A DNA stretch of 64,000 nucleotides from Roseibium sediminis. GTDB lineage: Bacteria > Pseudomonadota > Alphaproteobacteria > Rhizobiales > Stappiaceae. The position numbers were made by a program, and so were the translations under genes. The notes beneath the pieces are model-generated. The model saw only the letters and a list, made by a program, of their open reading frames with translations, did no database searches and had not been told where the DNA came from. Of the stretch, positions 44,630-54,445 are shown piece after piece. Each line of letters opens with the position of its first letter. Position 1 is the stretch's first letter. The stretch is taken from contig NZ_VXDB01000010.1 of assembly GCF_008711325.1 (NCBI RefSeq), forward strand, positions 124,001 to 188,000, written 5' to 3'.

Positions 44630-46024
44630 ATGTTCATCAGCGTCTTCGACATTTTCAAGATTGGCGTTGGCCCATCCAGCTCGCATACGGTCGGGCCCAT
44701 GGTTGCGGTATCGCGGTATCTGGATCGGCTTCGCGACTTACCGGGGCTCGCTGATCGCGCAGAGCGCATCACCGTCACGCTGCACGGCTCTCTGGCCTTC
44801 ACCGGCAAGGGACACGCAACCGATCAGGCCGTCTCTCTGGGCCTTCTGGGCGCAATGCCCGACACGCTGGATCCGGACGCCGTGTCGGGAATGATCGAAG
44901 GTTTGCGCCAGGAGAAAATGCTGCACCCGGAAGGGCTGCCTGCCCTTCGGTTCGACCCGGACGTCGATGTCGTGTTTGACTACGGCCCCGCGCTCCCCTT
45001 GCACGCCAATGCAATGACCTTCAAGGTCCATGGCGCGAATGGCGATGTGGTGGACGAGTTCGTCTATTATTCCATCGGTGGCGGTTTCGTTGTGACCGAG
45101 GCGGAACTGCGAAATACGCGGAACGAGGAAGAGCCCATTACGGACCAACCGGAGTTTCCGTTCCCGTTCAAGAATGCCAAGCAGATGCTGGAGATGGGCA
45201 AGGCAACACCCTGCACCATCGCGGAAATGAAATTCCGCAATGAATGCACGCTGCAGGATGAGGAGGCCGTACGTCAGGGATTGGACCGAATCTGGTCCGC
45301 CATGGACGCCTGCATCAATCGCGGCATTCGGGAAGGCGGCATCCTGCCGGGCGGACTGAAGGTGAAACGCCGGGCCGCCGACATCTATCAGAAACTCATT
45401 CGTGAAGGGCGAACCAATCGCCCCTTCGAACACACCGTTGTTGATTGGCTCGGCGTCTATGCGATGGCCGTCAACGAGGAGAATGCAGCTGGTGGACGGG
45501 TGGTTACAGCCCCCACGAACGGAGCAGCAGGCGTGATTCCGGCTGTGATGCGCTACTATCTCGATCACTGCCCGGATGCCAATCAGGAAGGTATTCGAAC
45601 CTTCCTGCTGACTGCTGCAGCCATCGGCGGCATTATCAAATCCAACGCTTCCATTTCAGGCGCTGAAGTTGGCTGTCAGGGCGAAGTGGGTTCTGCTTCT
45701 TCAATGGCCGCGGCCGGCCTTTGCGCTGCCCTTGGCGGCACAAACGAGCAGATCGAGAATGCGGCCGAGATCGCGCTGGAGCACCACCTCGGCATGACAT
45801 GCGATCCGATCGCTGGACTGGTTCAGGTTCCCTGCATCGAGCGCAATGCGCTTGGCGCGGTGAAGGCGGTCACCGCTGCATCGCTTGCCCTAAGGGGAGA
45901 CGGGTCGCATTTCGTGCCGCTGGATGGCTGCATCGAGACCATGCGCCAGACGGGCATGGACATGATGGACCAATACAAGGAAACCTCCCGTGGCGGGCTT
46001 GCGGTGAACATCGTCGCGTGCTGA
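44630..46024 (+). CDS. sdaA: L-serine dehydratase (iron-sulfur, single chain)
   Basis: 464-residue L-serine ammonia-lyase, turning L-serine to pyruvate and ammonia. Both halves of the enzyme are fused in one chain. The N-terminal segment [16 protein letters not shown] matches the beta part; [25 protein letters not shown] and [31 protein letters not shown] provide the Cys ligands of the 4Fe-4S cluster. Length is as usual for SdaA. It starts with ATG 44630 in a stand-alone unit; a MAPEG gene follows 120 bp later. Confidence 0.95.
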   Translation: MFISVFDIFKIGVGPSSSHTVGPMVAVSRYLDRLRDLPGLADRAERITVTLHGSLAFTGKGHATDQAVSLGLLGAMPDTLDPDAVSGMIEGLRQEKMLHPEGLPALRFDPDVDVVFDYGPALPLHANAMTFKVHGANGDVVDEFVYYSIGGGFVVTEAELRNTRNEEEPITDQPEFPFPFKNAKQMLEMGKATPCTIAEMKFRNECTLQDEEAVRQGLDRIWSAMDACINRGIREGGILPGGLKVKRRAADIYQKLIREGRTNRPFEHTVVDWLGVYAMAVNEENAAGGRVVTAPTNGAAGVIPAVMRYYLDHCPDANQEGIRTFLLTAAAIGGIIKSNASISGAEVGCQGEVGSASSMAAAGLCAALGGTNEQIENAAEIALEHHLGMTCDPIAGLVQVPCIERNALGAVKAVTAASLALRGDGSHFVPLDGCIETMRQTGMDMMDQYKETSRGGLAVNIVAC

Positions 46025-46144
46025 CAAGGCAGTGTGGGCGAAACATCACCAATGCGCCTACACAGCCTAAAGTTAGATTGAAACCGGTAAGCTCTTGGTC
46101 TTTAATCCCTTTGACCTCACAGACAGACGGGCAAGGGAAATACC

Positions 46145-46537
46145 ATGACCCTCAGTGTTGTTCCGCTTTATGCTGGCATACTTGCCATCATGTATGTCGT
46201 GCTTTCCGCGCGGGTTATTCTGTTGCGCCGAAAGAGCGGGATCGTGCTGGGTGACAGCGGGGATATTTCGCTGACGCGCCGCCAAAGGGTTCACGCAAAT
46301 TTCGCCGAATACGCACCACTGGCGCTCGTGCTGTTATTGATCGCGGAAATTCAGGGAACGGGGGCATACGCCCTGCACGGTCTATGCGTGATCCTGATTG
46401 TCGGACGCGTGCTGCATGCCTACGGGGTTGGTCAGGAACATGAACCGGCGCCGTTTATTCATCGGGTGCTGGGCATGGCATTGACGTTCGGTGTCATCCT
46501 GATGGCAGCCGCACTCGATATGATGTCCGTTCTCTGA
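46145..46537 (+). CDS. MAPEG-family membrane protein
   Basis: 130-residue membrane protein with four helices, of the MAPEG (membrane-associated proteins in eicosanoid and glutathione metabolism) family. Characteristic segments are RQRVHANFAEYAPLALVLLLIAE and LHAYGVGQ. Bacterial members may have glutathione transferase or peroxidase activity, but functions are rarely shown. AAGGGA precedes ATG 46145. It is convergent with the GntR gene, with a 16-bp gap. Confidence 0.85.
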   Translation: MTLSVVPLYAGILAIMYVVLSARVILLRRKSGIVLGDSGDISLTRRQRVHANFAEYAPLALVLLLIAEIQGTGAYALHGLCVILIVGRVLHAYGVGQEHEPAPFIHRVLGMALTFGVILMAAALDMMSVL

Positions 46538-46553
46538 ACAATCCCCTGACCTA

Positions 46554-47171
46554 TCAGATCTGCTGAAGCCTGGTCTTGTGGGCATGCGCAATATGCAGGC
46601 GTGCTGCCTTGTCAGCCGCCTCGCTGTTGCCTGCCGCTATCGCGTCCACAATGGCTGCATGCTCTTCGACCGCAGTTTCCCGGCGCTCAGGCGTATCAAG
46701 TGTCGTTCCCGCCATCAGGATCAACGAGAGGCGCAGATGATCGATCTGGTCAACCAGATATCGATTGTGGGAGGCCAGACAAAGCCTGCGATGAAATTCA
46801 CGATTTGATCGAACCAGACTGTCCTGATCCTGAACGCGCTGACGGTCCGCGGTCACCAAGTCCTGCAGGATCTCGATTTCCGGGCGCGACGCGTGCTTCG
46901 CGGCAAGACCGGCAGCCGTTCCTTCCAGAACCTCGCGCATGAAGTAGACTTCCGCGACCTGCCCGTGATCCAGCGTTGGTATCACCATTCCGCGATTGGG
47001 CTCATGCACGGCAAGGCCTTGTGCTTCAAGCCGTTTCAAACCTTCGCGAATAGGCGTGCGGCTCACTCCGAAGCGATCCGCAAGATCAGCCTCGCGAAGC
47101 CGGTCACCCGGTTTCAGGTCCCGCTCTTCAATCAGGCCAATCAGCCGGTGATAAATTTCTGATCCGTTCAT
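46554..47171 (-). CDS. GntR-family (FCD) transcriptional regulator
   Basis: 205-residue regulator. N-terminal winged helix-turn-helix (LREADLADRFGVSRTPIREGLKRLEAQGLAVHEPNRGMVIP) and C-terminal all-helical FCD ligand domain (EFHRRLCLASHNRYLVDQIDHLRLSL). It lies 33 bp after the FAD oxidoreductase gene on the same strand and probably regulates the upstream FAD/aminotransferase genes in response to a small molecule. Confidence 0.88.
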   Translation of the reverse strand: MNGSEIYHRLIGLIEERDLKPGDRLREADLADRFGVSRTPIREGLKRLEAQGLAVHEPNRGMVIPTLDHGQVAEVYFMREVLEGTAAGLAAKHASRPEIEILQDLVTADRQRVQDQDSLVRSNREFHRRLCLASHNRYLVDQIDHLRLSLILMAGTTLDTPERRETAVEEHAAIVDAIAAGNSEAADKAARLHIAHAHKTRLQQI

Positions 47172-47204
47172 TCCAGTGTTGGTAGCTCTTTTTTGAAGAA
47201 CAAA

Positions 47205-48566
47205 CTAGTGCAACCTCACGCCCTGTCGCCTGAGCTCGGACTGCAGTTTGCTGATGTCGAGCTTGTCCGGGGAACACCCGTGCTTGACCGACAAGGCGGC
47301 AGCGACCCCGGCCCCCTGCCCCGTCACCGTGCAACACATCATGTTGCGGGTCGCGGCATGGCTGACCTTGTCGCCGCCCGTTGCACGTCCGGCGACGAGA
47401 AGGTTGCCAACTCCGCGCGGGATCAGGGTTCTGTAGGGAAGCTGAAAGTAGCGGCCGGTGGTGGGCAGGATCAGGATCCCGTACCCGTCGATAAATTCCG
47501 GGAAGATGCCGATTGAATCCTCGAACCGTCCCTGTTCGCGGACATCATGTCCTGTCATGTCATAGACGGCCCTGATCTTGCGCGTATCGCGAATGCCGAT
47601 TGACATGCCGAAATTGCGCAGCTTTGCACCTTCACAGCCGGGCTGGAAGCGTCGCAAGGCCTCCACTGCCATCATGGCCTGCTTTCGGCCTTCGATCTCG
47701 TTGCGCGTCATGGAATCCGGGTCTGTGCCGTCACATTCGGGAAGATGCACAAGGTTCAGATAAGTCAGGTCGCCGGTCTCGTAGATCGCGCCCCAGGTTC
47801 CGGAGATGGTCGATAGATGCGGCGGGATAATGCCCGCCTCAACCGCTTTCTGGAACGGCTTGCGCAGAAACGGCGAGAACATCCGGTCTTCCTTGCCGGT
47901 AGTCTCCACGGACCACTCGCCGCTTTCCCAGTCCTTGTAGGTCTGGGGATCCGCCTTTATCGCGGCGTTGAACGCACGAGGATCAACTCCGGACATGGCA
48001 AACATCACCGAGGCGGCCTGCATCTCTTCCACCGGCGTCTTTTGTGTCAGCGCACCGGCGCGATGGGCGATATCCGCATCCCCGGTCGCGTCGATCACCC
48101 GCTTGGCAAGGATGGCTTCCCGCCCCGCCTTGCTTTCGGTGATGATGCCTATGATGTCGCCATTCTCCATGATCGGGGCAGCAAAAGAACGGTGCAGCAT
48201 CGGGTGGATGCCTGCTTCCATGACCAGTTTGTCGGCCACGACCTTGAACCGCTCGGCATCCAGCGCATTGCTCAGGGATTGAGGCTCCGGCGTTGTGGCA
48301 CCTTCCGCAAGAGCCCTCTCCTCGAACTCCCTGCCGACACCTTCCGTGTCAACAGTTTGCTCGTGACGATACCAGGCGAAGCCCTCCACTCCGACCGCCG
48401 TTATGTTTCCGCCAAAACAGCCTAATCGCTCGACCAGAGTGACGTCCACTCCCGCACGAGCGGCCCCGATCGCAGCGGCAAGACCGCCGGGACCGGACCC
48501 GACCATGAGCACATCCGTTTCGTGAATGACATCAATCTGCCGCGCCGGTTCCGGTATCTGCTTCAA
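47205..48566 (-). CDS. FAD-dependent oxidoreductase (FAD-binding PF12831 type)
   Basis: About 453 residues. ETDVLMVGSGPGGLAAAIGAARAGVDVTLVERLGCFGG is the dinucleotide-binding motif and is followed by a family block GVEGFAWYRHEQTVDTEGVG. The C-terminal RFEDSIGIFPEFIDGYGILILPTTGRYFQLPYRTLIPRGVGNLLVAGRATGGDKVSHAATRNMMCCTVTGQGAGVAAAL wording is typical of the FAD_oxidored family. Its substrate is not known. Start taken as TTG 48566, since it follows GGGA and lies just after the aminotransferase stop; a TTG at 48620 overlaps that gene. It sits between an aminotransferase and a GntR regulator. Confidence 0.8.
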   Translation of the reverse strand: MKQIPEPARQIDVIHETDVLMVGSGPGGLAAAIGAARAGVDVTLVERLGCFGGNITAVGVEGFAWYRHEQTVDTEGVGREFEERALAEGATTPEPQSLSNALDAERFKVVADKLVMEAGIHPMLHRSFAAPIMENGDIIGIITESKAGREAILAKRVIDATGDADIAHRAGALTQKTPVEEMQAASVMFAMSGVDPRAFNAAIKADPQTYKDWESGEWSVETTGKEDRMFSPFLRKPFQKAVEAGIIPPHLSTISGTWGAIYETGDLTYLNLVHLPECDGTDPDSMTRNEIEGRKQAMMAVEALRRFQPGCEGAKLRNFGMSIGIRDTRKIRAVYDMTGHDVREQGRFEDSIGIFPEFIDGYGILILPTTGRYFQLPYRTLIPRGVGNLLVAGRATGGDKVSHAATRNMMCCTVTGQGAGVAAALSVKHGCSPDKLDISKLQSELRRQGVRLH

Positions 48567-48579
48567 GTCAGTTTTCCCG

Positions 48580-49932
48580 TCAGAGGCTGGCCGCGACCTT
48601 GTCCAGAGCAGCTTCCGCAATATCGAACAGGTCGTTGATCTGCGCTTCTGAGATGATCAGCGGCGGGCAGAAAGCCATCGCATCCATCATGTTGCGCGAG
48701 ATCAGGCCACCTTCGAGAAACTGGGCGTTTGTCTTGGCTCCAAGCGCTCCTGGAGTTTGTGCCAGTGCCGGATGCGCGAGTTCTGCGGCCCCGATCAGGC
48801 CGATACCGCGGGTTTCGATCACCAACGGACGTTCTCCAAGACCCTTCAGACGCTTTTGGAACGTCGGGGCAATCTCGCGCACATGACCAACAAGATCGCG
48901 CTCTTCGATGATGTTGAGGTTCTCCAGTGCAACGGCAGCTGCGACCGGATGGCCGCTGGCCGTGTACCCGTGACCCAGCACGCCGATGGAATGGGATTCA
49001 TCGGCGATCGGCTGATAGACCTTGTCGTTGATCAGAAGCGCTGAAATCGGCTGATAGGACGAGGACAGCGCCTTGGACAAGGTCATGATGTCCGGCTGGA
49101 GATTGTAAGTCTGGGTGCCGAACATGTTGCCGGTCCGCCCAAAACCGCAAATCACCTCGTCGGCGACAAACAGGATGTCATATTTCTTGAGAACCGGCTG
49201 AACCGCTTCCCAATATCCATCCGGCGGCACAACAACGCCGCCAGCACCCATGAGCGGCTCGGCAAAGAAGGCGGCGATTGTTTCCGGACCTTCCTTGAGG
49301 ATCAGGTCTTCCAGATCCTGCGCGCAGCGTTTTGCAAAGGCTGCTTCATCTTCGCCGTCCTTGTGCATGGTGCGGTAATGCGGGCAGGTCGTGTGAAGGA
49401 TCTGAGGCAGCGGAAGATCAAACGAGCGATGGTTGTTCGGCAGGCCCGTCAGGCTGGCCGACGCAATCGTGACGCCGTGATAGCCACGCACGCGGGAAAT
49501 GACCTTCTTGCGCTGCGGCTGGCCCAGCGCATTGGAGCGATACCAGATCAGCTTCAGGGCCGTGTCATTGGCCTCTGAACCGGAGTTGGTGAAATACACC
49601 TTGGACATTGGCACCGGGGCCATCTGGATCAGGCGCTCGGCCAGATCAACCGATGGGCCATGGGTCTTGTAGGTGAAGGTATGGTAGTAGGGCAGCTTCT
49701 CCAGCTGACGGGTAGCAGCCTCCACAAGGCGCTTTTCGCCGAAACCGACAGCAACACTCCACAAACCGGCCATGCCCTCAATGTAACTTTTGCCGTTGTG
49801 GTCCTCGACATAGATCCCGTTGCCCTTCTCGATAACCAGGGAGCCGCCATCTTCCTGTTTGCGGGCATCCGCATAAGAGTGCAGCTGGAATGCAATGTCT
49901 CGTCCTTCAACGGAATTTGGCAGGTGGGTCAT
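48580..49932 (-). CDS. Class III omega-aminotransferase
   Basis: 450-residue pyridoxal-phosphate aminotransferase. Characteristic blocks are VYFTNSGSEANDTALKLIWYR, RGYHGVTIASASLTGLPN, FVADEVICGFGRTGNMFG and the PLP Lys in TLSKALSSSYQPISA, followed by GHGYTASGHPVAAAVALENL. The LSKALSSSYQPISA wording is seen in omega-transaminases that act on amines or beta-alanine-type substrates with pyruvate as acceptor. It is first in a unit with the FAD oxidoreductase and GntR regulator, suggesting catabolism of an amine. Start ATG 49932. Confidence 0.9.
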   Translation of the reverse strand: MTHLPNSVEGRDIAFQLHSYADARKQEDGGSLVIEKGNGIYVEDHNGKSYIEGMAGLWSVAVGFGEKRLVEAATRQLEKLPYYHTFTYKTHGPSVDLAERLIQMAPVPMSKVYFTNSGSEANDTALKLIWYRSNALGQPQRKKVISRVRGYHGVTIASASLTGLPNNHRSFDLPLPQILHTTCPHYRTMHKDGEDEAAFAKRCAQDLEDLILKEGPETIAAFFAEPLMGAGGVVVPPDGYWEAVQPVLKKYDILFVADEVICGFGRTGNMFGTQTYNLQPDIMTLSKALSSSYQPISALLINDKVYQPIADESHSIGVLGHGYTASGHPVAAAVALENLNIIEERDLVGHVREIAPTFQKRLKGLGERPLVIETRGIGLIGAAELAHPALAQTPGALGAKTNAQFLEGGLISRNMMDAMAFCPPLIISEAQINDLFDIAEAALDKVAASL

Positions 49933-50117
49933 GATTACTCTCGATTATGGGATAGTCCTGTGTCGCGCACTGTCATTCAGAAAGGGCGACATTGTCAAAG
50001 GCTACATTTCAAATCCCTGCAGGTGCGTATTGCACCATGCGAAAACGCTCTAGTCCGACAATTGAATTCTAATTTGACGTAAAGTTAGCTAGGCTCCATC
50101 CAATAGCTGGAGGACCC

Positions 50118-50987
50118 ATGAAAACGATCGGTTTTCTTTTGGTATTTTTTATTGCTACTAGCAATTTATTTTCCGTAACTTCTGCCTCCGAATTGAAGGC
50201 GCGGTTGGGATTGCTGGGAGCGGGCCCGGATGTTTTCGCCTACGAAATTTCGGTTCTGAAACTGGCTCTGGAAAATTGCGGCGAAGCGGTCGACCTGACA
50301 ATCAACAATCTCCAGATGCAGCAAGAGCGAGCCTTGATCGAGCTGGAAACCGGTCGAGCCGACTTCAACATCTTCTTCACGGGCTTTTCGGCAAACCGGG
50401 AAAAACGTTTCTACCAGGTTGACGTCCCGCTGACACGCGGACTTCTGGGACACCGCATTCTCATGACCACCGAGCGGTTTCTGGATGACCTTGCCAGCAT
50501 TCGCTCGCTGGAAAGCTTGCGGGAGTTCGCCGTCATCGGGTCGGGCACTGGCTGGCCGGACACCGAGATCTTGAGCTCGAACGGATTTCACACCGTCGCC
50601 TCAGACTATGAAAGCCTCTGGCGCATGTTGGCCGCCGAAAGGATAAACACCTTCAATCGCGGCATCCACGAAGCCTATGTGGAACATCGACAACAGAGCT
50701 CGATCTTTCCGACCCTTGTCGTCGACCCTGCGCTGATGATCCGATACCGCTTTGACTACATGTTCTATGTTCGAAAGCAGGATGAACAACTCGGCAAGCT
50801 TATCGAGCGGGGCTTGAGGAGAGCCTATGAAACCGGGGCCTTCATGCGGCACTTCGAGAACCACCCGATGATTCGCAAGGTTCTGAGGGAAGCCCAAGTC
50901 GAGGAACGGCTGGTTTTTGACATCGACAATCCCCTGATGACAGATCGCCAGCGCCAGATACCGGATTCCTACTGGCATCATTTCTGA
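50118..50987 (+). CDS. Periplasmic amino-acid-binding-like protein
   Basis: 289-residue protein with a clear signal peptide (FLLVFFIATSNLFSVTSA). The rest resembles bacterial extracellular solute-binding family 3 proteins, as used by polar amino acid transporters or sensory proteins: a possible ligand-domain segment is SLRGLLGHRILMTT and IGSGTGWPDTEILSSNGFHTVASDYESLWRMLAAERINTFNRGIHEAYVEHRQQ. No ABC permease or ATPase is adjacent, so it could instead act as a ligand-sensing protein. GGAGG precedes ATG 50118. Confidence 0.7.
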   Translation: MKTIGFLLVFFIATSNLFSVTSASELKARLGLLGAGPDVFAYEISVLKLALENCGEAVDLTINNLQMQQERALIELETGRADFNIFFTGFSANREKRFYQVDVPLTRGLLGHRILMTTERFLDDLASIRSLESLREFAVIGSGTGWPDTEILSSNGFHTVASDYESLWRMLAAERINTFNRGIHEAYVEHRQQSSIFPTLVVDPALMIRYRFDYMFYVRKQDEQLGKLIERGLRRAYETGAFMRHFENHPMIRKVLREAQVEERLVFDIDNPLMTDRQRQIPDSYWHHF

Positions 50988-51167
50988 CCAATCATTTTTC
51001 TTTCCTGCCGCCCTTCAACCTGATCAGCACTGGAACCGGCGGACCACTTCGCCTAAATGAGCCTTGCCGCCCATTTTGGTCGCGGCGATGCCATGCGTGT
51101 CCTTATGCTGAACCGGATACGTCAGGGCGCTCGTATTTCCAGGAACCGAAAACCAAAGACAACGAAG

Positions 51168-53033
51168 ATGACCGAGACGACACAAAAAGAGACCTACTCG
51201 TTCCAGACCGAAGTTGGCCGGCTGCTGCAGATCGTCACTGACTCCCTCTATTCCAATCGGGAAGTCTTTCTTCGCGAACTGATTTCAAACGCATCCGACG
51301 CCTGTGACAAGCTGCGCCACGCCGCACTGACAGCCCCCAACCTGACCGAGGGCGACCCGGAGTTCCGGATCACGCTGGTAGCGGACAAGGACGCAGGTAC
51401 GCTGACCATTTCGGACAATGGCATCGGAATGAGCCACGACGAGCTTCTTGAAACGCTGGGCACGATTGCGCGCTCGGGTGTTGAAGCTTTCCTCGACAAA
51501 TTGGGCGAGGAGGATCGCGGGAACGTCAAGCTGATCGGACAATTCGGCGTCGGCTTCTATTCTGCATTCATGGTCGCAAGCCGCGTTGATGTTCTTACGA
51601 AAAAGGCCGGTGACGACAATGCCTGGCTTTGGTCATCCGACGGCAAGGGCGAATTCACGATTGAACCTGGGCAGCGGGATGGCCGGGGCACGACGATCAC
51701 CCTTCACCTGAAGGACGACGCCCGGGAATATGCCGAAGACATTCGGATCAAGACCATCGTCAAGACCTACTCAGATCATATCAGCTTCCCGATCCGCCTT
51801 GGCGAGGAAACGCTGAATGAAGCCTCCGCGCTCTGGACCCGACCAGCTCGCGACATCACTGCGGACCAGTACAAGGAGTTCTACCATCATACCGCGCATG
51901 CATTTGATGAGCCTTGGCTGACGATCCACAACCAGGTGGAAGGCCTGATCAGCTACACGAACCTTCTGTTCGTGCCGTCGATGCGACCGTTCGACCTGTT
52001 CGATCCGGAGCGCAAGTCCCACGTCAAGCTCTATGTGAACCGTGTCTTTATTACCGGAGATACGCAGGGCCTTCTGCCACCCTACCTCCGCTTCCTGCGT
52101 GGCATCGTGGACTCTGAGGACCTGTCCCTCAATGTGTCACGCGAAATGCTGCAGACCGATCCGAAACTTGCGAAGATCAAGAGCAGCCTGACCAAGAAAG
52201 TCCTGTCCGAGCTGAAAAAGAAGGCCGAGGCCGACGCGGACGCTTATGCCAGCTTCTGGAAAGAGTTCGGCGCGGTGCTCAAGGAAGGTCTGGTTGACGA
52301 TTTCAGCTCGCGTGAAAAGCTTCTGGAACTCTGCCGATTCCGGACCACGGCGGAAGCTGACCTTGTCAGCCTGAGCGACTATGCGGGCCGAATGAAGGAC
52401 GGTCAGGACGCCATCTACTACATGGCCGGCACTGATGCGGACAAGATGGTCCACTCACCGCATCTGGAGGGCTTCAAGGCAAAAGGCGTGGAAGTCCTGC
52501 TTCTGGAGGATGCAGTCGACGAGTTCTGGCTACGGCACATCACCCAGTTCGATGGCAAGGATTTCAAGTCGGTTACCCAAGGGTCTGCAAATCTCGACAA
52601 TATCAAGGGAAGCGACGAGAGCGACGCAGACAAGCCGGAACAGGACGATACTGACATTTCCCAGCTCATCGCCCATTTCAAGGCAACCTTGGGAGAAAAC
52701 GTTCAGGACGTTCGCCCGTCCAAGCGCCTTACGGACAGCCCTGTATGCCTCGTTGCCGCAGACGGCGGCATGGATGTCAATCTGGAACGTCTGCTGCGTC
52801 AGACCGGCCAGCTGAATGCCCTGTCGACCCGGGTTCTTGAAATCAACCCCGATCACGCAATGGTCCGCAAGCTGACCGAGCGCGCAGCAGCAGAGGGTGC
52901 CGCCGATGACGAGATCCTCCGTGACGCCGCATACCTGCTGCTTGATCAGGCTCGGATTGCCGATGGTGAGGAGCCGGTTGATCCGGCAGCCTTTGGCCGA
53001 CGCATGGCGGCGGTCATGACCCGCGCCGTTTGA
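51168..53033 (+). CDS. htpG: Molecular chaperone HtpG (Hsp90)
   Basis: 621-residue Hsp90 family chaperone. The N-terminal ATPase domain is complete (YSFQTEVGRLLQIVTDSLYSNREVFLRELISNASDACDKLRH, then SDNGIGMSHDELLETLGTIARSG and LIGQFGVGFYSAFMVA). The middle and C-terminal dimer domains follow (DSEDLSLNVSREMLQTD). Homologous proteins begin close to ATG 51168, so that start is preferred over the longer one at 51057, though the ribosome site is weak. A long inverted repeat just after the stop may be its terminator. Confidence 0.95.
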   Translation: MTETTQKETYSFQTEVGRLLQIVTDSLYSNREVFLRELISNASDACDKLRHAALTAPNLTEGDPEFRITLVADKDAGTLTISDNGIGMSHDELLETLGTIARSGVEAFLDKLGEEDRGNVKLIGQFGVGFYSAFMVASRVDVLTKKAGDDNAWLWSSDGKGEFTIEPGQRDGRGTTITLHLKDDAREYAEDIRIKTIVKTYSDHISFPIRLGEETLNEASALWTRPARDITADQYKEFYHHTAHAFDEPWLTIHNQVEGLISYTNLLFVPSMRPFDLFDPERKSHVKLYVNRVFITGDTQGLLPPYLRFLRGIVDSEDLSLNVSREMLQTDPKLAKIKSSLTKKVLSELKKKAEADADAYASFWKEFGAVLKEGLVDDFSSREKLLELCRFRTTAEADLVSLSDYAGRMKDGQDAIYYMAGTDADKMVHSPHLEGFKAKGVEVLLLEDAVDEFWLRHITQFDGKDFKSVTQGSANLDNIKGSDESDADKPEQDDTDISQLIAHFKATLGENVQDVRPSKRLTDSPVCLVAADGGMDVNLERLLRQTGQLNALSTRVLEINPDHAMVRKLTERAAAEGAADDEILRDAAYLLLDQARIADGEEPVDPAAFGRRMAAVMTRAV

Positions 53034-53042
53034 TCATCATTT

Positions 53043-53104
53043 CCTGACTGCCGCTTCCCCCGTCGGCCCGCACCGGGTCTCAGACAGGCGGAACGGCAGT
53101 CAGG
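53043..53104 (+). terminator. Hairpin after htpG
   Basis: CCTGACTGCCG at 53043-53053 pairs with CGGCAGTCAGG at 53094-53104; the 40-base loop may fold further. It begins 10 bp after the htpG stop and is followed by ATTTATT. Confidence 0.55.
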
Positions 53105-53340
53105 ATTTATTCTGCCCCCAGGCGGTGTGGCGAGTGAGTGATCTGCGTAGTCCGATTGCCAAACCCTTGTCAAAATTCGGGTTTAATGCTTCGATAACCT
53201 AGAGTGACAGGCGCTATCAACGTGCCCAAAACCGTAGTTTCCACGCACACAAACCCAACTCAAACACCCCCTTACGCATTGGTTTTCATAAATATTTCAT
53301 GATTGGTTGTATATTTTTATGATGCAATTAACCAATCTAC

Positions 53341-53350
53341 TTACGTAGTA
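53341..53350 (-). promoter_or_regulatory. CTACGTAA motif upstream of the 53464 gene
   Basis: On the minus strand it reads TACTACGTAAG, 115 bp before the start codon. Same core as at 34353, 54438 and 55982. Confidence 0.5.
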
Positions 53351-53463
53351 CGATTTAAACCCGTATTTTGCCTGCATTCCTTTTTTGAAACGTTCGATTA
53401 GGATTAGGAACTAAGATATCAGTAACCCGTTTGACGACGGGTATTCGGCAATCGGAAAACGCC

Positions 53464-53931
53464 ATGACAAAAATAATCTCGGCCGGTATTCCAACGACGT
53501 TGAACCCCGGCAACGCGGACAAAGCAGATTTCTCCCAGCTTCTGAAAACGACAGCTGGAAACAAGTCTGCCCCGGCCGCCAAGACAGCACCTTCAAACCG
53601 GTCCACAACGACCGTGATTACCCGCAAGGCGTTTCTGCTGGACGAGCTTCTGTCCCATGCGCAGAACGGGAAGGGTCTTCCGACTCTGGACCTCGGCGAT
53701 CTTCCTGAGCGGGCAAACGCAAAAGCTGATCGTGCCGGCACGACAGCTCCGGAAATCGTCCTCATCAACGGCGATGGCGAAGGCATGACGAATTTCATGC
53801 AGGAACGCATCGACAATCTTCTGTTCGTCCATGAAGACGTGTTCAATGACTGGGCCACCGGCCTGGATGGACAACGCTTTCCCGGCATCGTCGAGAAGTT
53901 CCTCGTCGACTACACCAAAATGGAACACTGA
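53464..53931 (+). CDS. Unknown protein, possible type III-secreted substrate
   Basis: 155-residue soluble protein that I do not recognise. The first 60 residues are rich in Thr, Ala, Ser, Asn and Pro and look unstructured (IPTTLNPGNADKADFSQLL, then APAAKTAPSNRSTTT), which resembles the export region of type III effectors. The rest is more ordered (RKAFLLDELLSHAQN and FMQERIDNLLFVHEDVFNDW). It has its own strong terminator at 53999, and a CTACGTAA motif 115 bp upstream. The secretion role is inferred from position, composition and the motif. Start ATG 53464; an upstream in-frame start at 53431 is less likely. Confidence 0.55.
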   Translation: MTKIISAGIPTTLNPGNADKADFSQLLKTTAGNKSAPAAKTAPSNRSTTTVITRKAFLLDELLSHAQNGKGLPTLDLGDLPERANAKADRAGTTAPEIVLINGDGEGMTNFMQERIDNLLFVHEDVFNDWATGLDGQRFPGIVEKFLVDYTKMEH

Positions 53932-53998
53932 CCGTTCCATAACGACGGGGGTTGTTAACCCCCTGATAACTTCTTCCGATTGCTGATAATGCGTTTCA

Positions 53999-54030
53999 GG
54001 GTCCGTAGCCGCTACGGACCCATTTTTTTC
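53999..54030 (+). terminator. Strong terminator after the 53464 gene
   Basis: GGGTCCGTAGC / GCTACGGACCC stem with a very short loop, followed by ATTTTTTTC. It isolates the candidate secreted protein gene from the secretion apparatus genes. Confidence 0.92.
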
Positions 54031-54097
54031 GTTTTCAACGTTTTAGCGTGAATGATTTCTTATTCGGCATGACTGGAAATCGCAGCATTTTTCGAAC

Positions 54098-54115
54098 TGA
54101 CGCTAATGAGCGTCA
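54098..54115. promoter_or_regulatory. Perfect palindrome in the type III control region
   Basis: TGACGCT-AATG-AGCGTCA is an 18-base dyad with 7-bp arms. Its size and location suit a dimeric regulator, but it is about 490 bp before the next start codon. Confidence 0.45.
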
Positions 54116-54437
54116 ATCGGCAGCTGAGGCATCCTATCACTGGTTGCATTTCAGAGACTGAAGGATTGCCGATCCCGACAAGAAGAAAAATTTCTTTCCT
54201 TCATATTTTTCAATGCCTTTTCTGAGTATTCGGCACATGCCGCATAAATCAAACCTTACGGCATCAAACGGCCTGCCACAGTCTCACCACCTATAGTGGA
54301 GGCACATTTTGGCCAATAAACAGGTTAATAAACCCCTACTTGACACTAGGTAATTTTCGTGAGGTCTTTACCACTCAAAAACACTTTACGGTACAACGTA
54401 CTTAAAACTCAGGCTTGAAAATACGTATTCACTCTTT

Positions 54438-54445
54438 CTCTACGT
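54438..54445 (+). promoter_or_regulatory. CTACGTAA motif upstream of the LuxR-type regulator gene
   Basis: CTCTACGTAATTT, about 145 bp before ATG 54590. Another TACGTA (within AATACGTATTC) lies at 54422. Confidence 0.5.

Larger units (their letters stand above)
53034..53463. other. Noncoding gap upstream of the type III locus
   Basis: About 430 bp. Contains the htpG hairpin at 53043-53104, an AT-rich stretch with an ATTGGTT / AACCAAT inverted repeat (53302-53308, 53330-53336), and a CTACGTAA motif at 53341. Together these look like a regulated promoter for the gene at 53464. Confidence 0.5.
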
